Shown here: one piece after another, positions 57,741 through 64,000 of the stretch
Numbering within the stretch: position 1 is the stretch's first letter
Layout: each line of letters starts with the position of its first letter
DNA from: Sanguinoderma infundibulare
Lineage: Eukaryota > Basidiomycota > Agaricomycetes > Polyporales > Polyporaceae
DNA length: 64,000 nt
NCBI GenBank assembly: GCA_032821775.1
Contig: JAVLRN010000001.1
Location: 2,418,001 to 2,482,000, forward strand
Direction of reading: 5' to 3'
Position numbers and translations under genes: made by a program
Notes under the pieces: generated by a model
Seen by the model: the letters and a program-made list of their open reading frames with translations, nothing else
Database searches by the model: none
Told to the model about the DNA's origin: nothing

Positions 57741-59925
57741 TCATGACTCGTCCATGCTCGATGCTGGTGAAAGGCTACCGCCGATGCTCTTCTCGTAGAG
57801 CTCGTCGGCGTTCGAGCCTGATGCGGAGGGTGTCGTCGAAGGATATCGTGCGCCGTTACCGCCACGTGCGTCGGACATGATATCGTCTACGTCTGCCTTG
57901 TCTCCTTCCGCACTGTCCGATGTCGGCGGTGGCTGAATGGCCGAGGGGGCGGCACCACCCACTGGCTCGACGGCGTAGTACCAGAACCTGCTCTTCTTCT
58001 TCCCCGCAACAGTCTCCACAGCCGTCTCCGTTGGCTTCACGGCGGCTGCGCCGTTGATCTTAATTTTCAGCCCGCTCCCCGATTTTCCATTGGTCGCCGG
58101 TGCGTCACCGGAGTTCCCACTCACAGCGCTGTCGTCCGTTCTTGCGCGTTTTGGTGGAGGCTCGTCTAGCAGCGTATCTGGTGGTGCGCCTAGCCGCACC
58201 GAACGACGCTCTCCCCTCCACTCGGTCCAGTCATCTTGAGCCTGAGCGCCGTTGCTCCGTGTGGATCGTCGTGTGCCCGTAGCTCCTCTCTGGGATGTCG
58301 AGGGATCGAGATCGTCGAATTCCCCTTGATCTTCATACTCGTCGTCCTCTTCTTCTTGCGGTTGATACGTGTATTCGTCCTCCTCGTGCTGGATGAACGA
58401 TTGCGGGTGAGTGTTGCTCGCTCAGTCGGACCGGAAGGCAGCACTCACGTCGCTTTCTGGATTATTCATGTAAGCGTAGTCCGGACGGGTTGTACGCCGG
58501 CGGGTGCGAGTTTCTCGCAACTCCGCCGATGCGATAAGCAGATTCCGCTGCTGAATCTTGCGCTGGACACGTTGAATTCGCTGCAAGCGTGCATCCGTTA
58601 GTCACGTGCATCGCAGACGTTGCCAACAGCCTCATAGCTACGCCCAAATAATTCTGGCGCAAGCTAGGGTGCGGCACCGTCCAAAAACGATTGGTTCAAT
58701 AGAACGCACCGCTAATTCGTTGTCAATGACTTCCACTCTGTCCTGAAGCGCTTTGAGCAAAGCGAGGTGGGCGGTGTCGAGCTTCGACCGCTTCTGACCA
58801 GGTCTGCCTTCAGGAGGGGCGACCTCCTTCACCTTCTCCAAAATGGCCATATATTCGTCGCGCGTAGAGGCAACCGTCTGGAACGTCGCGGTTATCTTCC
58901 ACGGGTTTGTGGACATGTAGACCCTTGGTGAATCTAACGTAAGGAACGAGAGGGTCAGTTAACAGCTCTCAAAATCCCGGTCAATTTTAGAAGCCGCAAA
59001 GTGCCGGCAGTCCGATACGATCCTGCAGCCGCATGGACGGCAAACACCCGCAAATATCAAAATACGAGGAAATGCCACGAAACGCACCATCTACAACCCA
59101 ATAACGTTTCCGCTCCTTGTCTTGACCCAGGGGAATCAACTGTAATCGTTCTTGACTGTGTGGGTCACCGGGAGGAGGAGGGACAGATGGCGCCTCCGTC
59201 TTCTTGTGCTTATTGTGGATGACGCCCCATGCACGGTCAATAATGGCCTTAATCTCCTGACTGTGGCATAGTTGCAGTTCCACCAATTGCCGCAGTATCT
59301 TGAGCTGTATGGAAGGGGTGTGGATATGAAACGTCGTAATAAGAGGTCGGAAAATCATTGCGACGCACCTTCGTGTCCCAGTTCGCAGCGAAGAAGCTCC
59401 CCTCGATCTCTTGGAATGGATCCACATTCGCTTTCAACGTGTCGTCCCAGAACACACTTCTCTCCGGGGTCTTGAAGTACTCCTGTAGCACCCCCGCCAC
59501 AGTAGACGTGATGACATCCGAGCTGAAAGTTTCGCCACGTCGGTAAAACGTGTTTTACGAGCCCTTGGGTATACTGGAACCACGCGCACCTCAAATTACG
59601 CGTCCCCGGACGCAGGTTGAGAACAAATCGCGCGAGGATTTGGGTCATAATAGGGTTCGGCTCCGGCGACAACACCGCGTCCTCGAAACTGATAGTTTCG
59701 CCCCGCGAACGTTAGCGGACGTCGATTCAGACTTTTATGAGACAACCACACGTACTCCATTGGCGTATGGAACCCTTCGACCTTCGCCCGCAGCTGAGTG
59801 AACCTGCAGATAAAGCCATACACAAAGAGCGATTCCCAGCGGTCCGAAGGATGCGTTGCGGTTGACGGCGGACAGACGTGTCCTTTTTTATCGAGAGTAG
59901 GGTCCGGGGCGGCGGCGGCCTTCAT
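57741..59925 (-). CDS. DDT/WHIM-like chromatin-remodelling-associated protein
   Basis: A nuclear protein of the DDT-WHIM type found with ISWI remodellers; the exact yeast counterpart is not clear. The start gives MKAAAAPDPTLDKKGHVCPP. The first exon has the helical DDT-like segment LFVYGFICRFTQLRAKVEGF ending HTPM. Splicing gives DFEDAVLSPEPNPIMTQIL and ARFVLNLRPGTRNL. The next exons carry FWDDTLKANVDPFQEIEGSF and ILRQLVELQLCHSQEIKAII with DRAWGVIHNKHKK. These precede LGQDKERKRYWVVDG, the WHIM-type motif contacting linker DNA in ISWI partners, and NPWKITATFQTVASTRDEYM. The C-terminal part is acidic, then disordered, with a KLDTAHLALLKALQDRVEVI coiled coil. About seven introns. Domain type is inferred from these motifs; complex membership is not established. 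Confidence 0.75.
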
Positions 59926-60217
59926 CGTGGTTGTGGCGAGCGGAGAAGATGCATGGACGAGAGAGAGTTGAGGCGAGGCACGGACAGGCGCGATGTGTGG
60001 TCACGTTTATAGGGCCACCATCTTATTCCGTCATATCTAATGTACAAACACAGCCCAACACTCCATTTATCTTTTGGGATAGCTAATCTCTGATTCATTG
60101 CCAACCAAACGCGGCCGGTAGAATTTCTTGGCACCCCAGGGTACAAGGATGGTAAAGAGGACAGAAAACAACTGCATTGTAGCACAAGGGATACAAGGAT
60201 GCGAGATACGGGATGTG
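59926..60217. other. Intergenic between tandem minus-strand genes
   Basis: 292 bp with the promoter of the WHIM-like gene and the 3' end of the FAM32A gene. Nothing further was recognised. Confidence 0.4.
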
Positions 60218-60794
60218 TTACCCAGGTCCGACCTGCACGGATGTCAGACAATGCGTTACAGCAGTGGTTGGACAAGCATACCTTCGGGATATCGTGGTGC
60301 TCGCTGAGGGCCTCAAGTTTTGCGTTGAACTCGCTCACGCGATCCTTGTGGGTCTGACTCGCCAACTTCGCCACCTTCTCCGCCAACTGAGGTGCAGAAG
60401 CATTGATATGCCAGCTCGCAGTAAACACACAAGAAGTCACGCACCCGCTTCCTCTGTACCTCCTCGAACCGCTTCTCCGCCGCGGTCTTTCTGTCACTGC
60501 TACTGCTGCTTGCAACCGCAGGAGAGTTACGGCCGCTATCAGACGGTGACGCAAACTTGGCCTCGTCTTCCTTGATTGCGCGTTCCAGTGCCTTTACGCG
60601 GTCCTCCTCGGCGGGAGAAGCAGCCTTCTCCTTATCCTTCTTGGTTTTCTTTTTCCTGTATTGTAGTCAGCATCGGCCCCACGAAAACGCGCCACAACGG
60701 GCCACATTACTCACTTCTTCACAATCCCGCCATCCTTGACGCCGCCCTTGAGTTTGAGGGAGCCGCCTGGGCGGAAGTCGTAGTCCGAGGGCAT
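60218..60794 (-). CDS. FAM32A-like small nuclear protein
   Basis: The start gives MPSDYDFRPGGSLKLKGGVK and then a Lys-rich run (KKKKTKKDKEKAASPAEEDR), the FAM32A signature. A disordered Ser-rich middle leads to KTAAEKRFEEVQRKR, and the next exon gives LAEKVAKLASQTHKDRVSEF and NAKLEALSEHHDIPK, the conserved C-terminal helix. The last mini-exon adds VGPG and the stop. The family is about 110-150 residues in animals and is a component of late spliceosomes; the human protein was placed near the exon-ligation active site. Its presence in the same window as cwc25 is coincidence as far as the sequence shows. It is divergent from TMEM115, 280 bp between starts. Confidence 0.92.
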
Positions 60795-61074
60795 TGTCCG
60801 CCGGGCGTGGTGGTCGTTCAAGTCATGGGGAGTGGCCGTCACGGGTCACGGCGTCCAGAGAAGCTGACAGAAGTGGGACGTGACAGGTCGTGACGCACGC
60901 GCATCGCGTCGCCAAACGAGAGACGACGTCGCTGCTGTCGTTCTTGCGGCCTCTCTCGTCCCTGGCTTTGTCCTCCGCCTCCTTGTGCCCGTCGCTCTGG
61001 TCGCTGCATTGTTCAACACTCCTCTCGTACATTACTGAATGACGCTGTGAAGTAACTGCTGAGCTCGCGTTATC

Positions 61075-62400
61075 ATGGCCGTCCTCTCGCTCGCACCACT
61101 GCAATTTGTAGCCTCAATACCTCCCGCAACACGCGGCTTCACCGCGGCCACCATCGTGTTTTCATTACTCTACTACTTCCTCCTCTGGACAAACGATGAA
61201 GCTTTTGCTGCTCCGTATCTTGTCCTCATCCCAGGGTCCAGCCTCTTCTATCCGTGGACGTTCCTCACATCTGCGTTCGTCGAGAGTACCATCGTAGAGG
61301 TGCGTGCGTCCCTTATTCTGCATCCTGCCCCTTCCTGACATGCATTTTATAGCTCATAGTCTCCCTTCTCGTCATCCCGGCATCCCTCCGCTACCTGGAG
61401 CGACTATGGGGATCCATTGAGACGGTTAAATTCGTCGTGGTGACCATCGTTGCATCAAATATCATTGCATTTGTGGTGAATTGGTTGGAATACTTGCTCT
61501 TCAGGATGCCTATGTTCTTGTGCGTATTGTTGGCTCCCTACTCTATATGCCCATTGACGCTTGCCTAGGTATGAACATCAATACCATGGGTTGATGGCGG
61601 TGCAGATTGGGGTTCTTGTTGGGTTCACACAGATTATTCCTGAACATCAGGTTCAGGTTATGGGTGTGTTTAAGGCGCGGGTGAAGGTGCGTTCCATTCG
61701 ACAGCCGTTATATGGCTGAGTGCTGATGCGCTTCTCTCTCAAGACGTTGCCCATGGCCTACGTGACGTTCTCGACCGTCATGTGTATCATCGGGTTTCAA
61801 GTACCCTTCATTATTATCCAGTTTGGATGGCTCGTGTCCTACATCTGGCTCCGCTTCTACAAGAAAAACTCGGGAGAGACGTTGAGTGGAGGTCCCATGT
61901 ATGGGGATAGAAGCGAAACATTCGCGTTCGTCAGCTGGTTCCCTCCTTTCATCCAGTCAGTGGCGTCGTCATCTTGCGTTCTGCACCTTACTTGTGCTAA
62001 CCTGAGCGACTTCAGTGGGCCCATCACTGTCCTCTCCAACGTTAGTTACAACGTCGCCAGCAAGTTCCACTTGATTCCCACTGGAGGGAGCGATATCGAA
62101 GCCGGGGGATACAGTCAGATTCCAGGGGGCCAACGCGCCGAGGCTGAGCGAAGACGGTCAGTACCGGTATGCAATGGTGTGACCCTATCTCACATCCCTG
62201 TCTGTTCTAGTGCAATGGCTTTGAAGGCACTCGATCAGCGAGTTGCATCTGCTTCGCCTGCACCACCACGAGCCGCCAACGGGTCTGCTGCACCCCCTCG
62301 CGCTGGACCTTCTTCAGCTTCAGCACCTGCTGCGGTACCACCTACTGCGAGCGACGAACCTTCAAAGGACATCACCGAGAATCGGTCAGAAAGCCGATGA
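61075..62400 (+). CDS. TMEM115-type rhomboid-like Golgi membrane protein
   Basis: A multi-pass rhomboid-fold pseudoprotease of the TMEM115 (DUF1751) family, which acts in the Golgi, partly with the COG complex. MAVLSLAPLQFVASIPPATR leads to helices ending in TAATIVFSLLYYFLLW, then YLVLIPGSSLFYPWTFLTSA, the family signature. Later exons give SLLVIPASLRYLERLWGSIE, FVVVTIVASNIIAFVVNWLE, EHQYHGLMAVQIGVLVGFTQ, LPMAYVTFSTVMCIIGFQVP and the WLVSYIWLRFYKKNSG motif. No catalytic Ser-His dyad is evident, as expected. The C-terminal exon is disordered and ends DITENRSESR. The next gene encodes COG1, and TMEM115 is known to interact with COG; the adjacency is suggestive only. Confidence 0.92.
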
Positions 62401-62746
62401 CCTACCCTTCTTTCCCCATGCTGTGATTACCTGCACCTTACCTCTCTTCGCGTGTTATGTACGAGCGCTTAATGACCCAAAACGAGAACGCATCTCATCA
62501 GTCTCGACGCGTGTCGGTGGACTTCTCGGATAATGCTAATCTATATAGAAACGCTATGTTAACTGAACGAGGCACGCCATTCGACTAGCCGAGTGCGTCG
62601 TGGTGTATGCCAGAGCGGCCTATGGAAGCTTCTGTGAGCGCAAGCGCTTTGAAAGACGCCCGTCCACGTTGTTGGCGCTTGTGGGCCAAGTTGTGTGAGC
62701 TACCGCTCGTTCGCCATCCCTACATACCGTTCCCCAAACGACCTCC
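62401..62746. promoter_or_regulatory. Intergenic, COG1 promoter
   Basis: 346 bp with no gene. It should hold the TMEM115 3' UTR and the cog1 promoter. An AT-rich stretch (CTATATAG near 62543) could be a TATA element, but it is about 200 bp from the ATG. Confidence 0.35.
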
Positions 62747-64000
62747 ATGGCTCGCCGTCCGTCTGCTGGGTCAATCTCGCTTATCACCTCCCCGGAGATT
62801 CCTCGACAAAATGGCCTAATATCTGCGACCTCCAAAAGGCCGCCTCCTCTCACCTTGGATAACCCCAGACGGCCTTCGGTTCGCTCTGCATCATTGTCCC
62901 AGAAGCTGGATCCCCTGGCGAATGCCAGCGAGATAGACCCCGATGAACTATTCGTGCGGCATAGTGTCTCGGAGGTCAGGATGATCCAGCAGCGCCTCAG
63001 GTATGTACGAGCTCTAAGCAAGGGGCGCAGCTTGGTGATTTAGGTCGACGTGTAGAGCGGATGCGGACGCGAAGCAGGAGGAACTTCGGGTCATGGTTGG
63101 GTGCGTTGGACTCTCTCAATTTGTACTGTCGGGGTGTTCAGAGGTGTCATGAAAGCGTAGGGAACGGTACCGCGACCTCCTAGAGGCCTCCACATCTATC
63201 CTAGGTCTGGCGAAGTCATCAAATCATGTCCTGGAAGCGTTGGAGGAGATGCGCGATACCGTCAATGCGATTACCCCCGTTCGCGCCCCGAAACGCGCAG
63301 CTACTGGCGAAGGTGTGTGGCCTTCGGTCATAATTTGGAGCGTGTTCTGAAACATAGACCTAGACAAGCACCTGCAAGCGTTGCAGTCGTTGTCTGCACA
63401 TGTCAAGCTGCTTTTGGACGCTCCGGAACACTTGTGGAGGCTGATGGAGAAAAGGTCGTATTTGAACGCTGCGTGGCTGTTCCTCCTCGCGCGGGTGGTC
63501 CATCGTGCACTTTCTCAAGAAGACGATGACCAAAGCTGGCATTCCTATGGTATTGATGTCATGGTAAGAATTTCGTCAATGAGGCCAAAAACGAGATTAT
63601 TCATTTATGTACAGGACCAGATGCCTCTGGTGCAGCGCCAATGGGACACAATCACACCCTTCCGCTCACAAATATCGCATAGGGCCACCCTGTTTCTTCG
63701 AGAAGCGAGCAGCACGCCTGGGGTATGTTGGTCCTAGTTTAACTACATTCCCAGCACTCAGCCATATACAGGAAGTCTGTGCAACTCTGCTCACCCTCCA
63801 TCTCCTCGAGTCGCGACCGCTACCAGAGACGCTTTCGATATACCTTGCCCAGCGTTCGAGGACGCTGTCCGGTCTCCTCACTCGGAATGCATCGACTTCC
63901 GCAAATGGCTCTGCCACAGACGGCAGTTCCAAGGTATCCCATCGACCTCGCAAAGTTGTCCTTCGGGAAACGAAACAGAAGGCGGAGGCTCTATTAGATG
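62747..64000 (+). CDS. cog1: Conserved oligomeric Golgi complex subunit 1, 3' truncated by the window
   Basis: COG1 belongs to lobe A of the COG tether for retrograde vesicles at the Golgi. The start gives a disordered leader MARRPSAGSISLITSPEIPR, then IDPDELFVRHSVSEVRMIQQ, the Vps51/COG-type N-terminal helix. Splicing continues with AKQEELRVMVGERYRDLLEA and STSILGLAKSSNHVLEALEE, then the RSYLNAAWLFLLARVVHRAL helix. Further exons give DQMPLVQRQWDTITPFRSQI and ATLFLREASSTPGEVCATLL. The coding sequence runs off the right edge in the segment with SKVSHRPRKVVLRETKQKAE. The start is supported by the frame and by lack of conserved sequence upstream. An ATG at 62607 is in another frame. Introns are short and consistent. 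Confidence 0.92.

Overview
The window looks like nuclear DNA of an Agaricomycete (mushroom-forming basidiomycete). It most resembles a wood-decay fungus of Polyporales type, but the order is inference. The evidence is gene-dense, GC-rich DNA with many 45-75 bp GT-AG introns, a GH7 cellobiohydrolase, a Zn2Cys6 regulator of fungal type, and above all a homeodomain (MAT-A/HD) mating-type locus. No rRNA, tRNA, CRISPR array or intact transposon was recognised. About 24 protein genes can be supported, nearly all split by introns. Boundaries given are start to stop codon, with exon junctions read by eye.

Left part (1-31 kb): a 5'-truncated SLA2/HIP1R endocytic adaptor; a large disordered Ser/Pro-rich orphan; about 2.4 kb without a recognisable gene; a four-helix voltage-sensor-like membrane protein divergent from the splicing factor CWC25; a DHA1 MFS exporter; a Zn2Cys6 transcription factor divergent from REV7 (HORMA); SNX4/ATG24 divergent from a GOST (PTM1-like) seven-helix protein; and RPB2, the second-largest RNA polymerase II subunit.

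Middle part (31-46 kb): a TATA-driven GH7 cellobiohydrolase with secretion signal and no CBM1; fructosamine kinase divergent from an old-yellow-enzyme oxidoreductase that uses a GC-AG intron; a mitochondrial ABC1/UbiB kinase of MCP2/CQD2 type divergent from glycogenin; and a small LEA-like amphipathic protein preceded by a CRE palindrome and a TATA box.

Right part (46-64 kb): a second DHA1 MFS exporter, then the mating-type core in the order beta-flanking gene, HD1, HD2, mitochondrial intermediate peptidase (MIP). A WHIM/DDT-type chromatin protein, FAM32A, TMEM115 and 5' COG1 follow. HD1 and HD2 are divergent with 204 bp between their start codons. HD2 has a full homeodomain. The HD1 gene keeps the HD1-type N-terminal dimerisation region, two basic NLS-like clusters and a long acidic Ser/Pro-rich tail, but no homeodomain can be found in it. 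This is the most unusual observation in the window: one partner would supply DNA binding, the other only dimerisation, nuclear import and perhaps activation.
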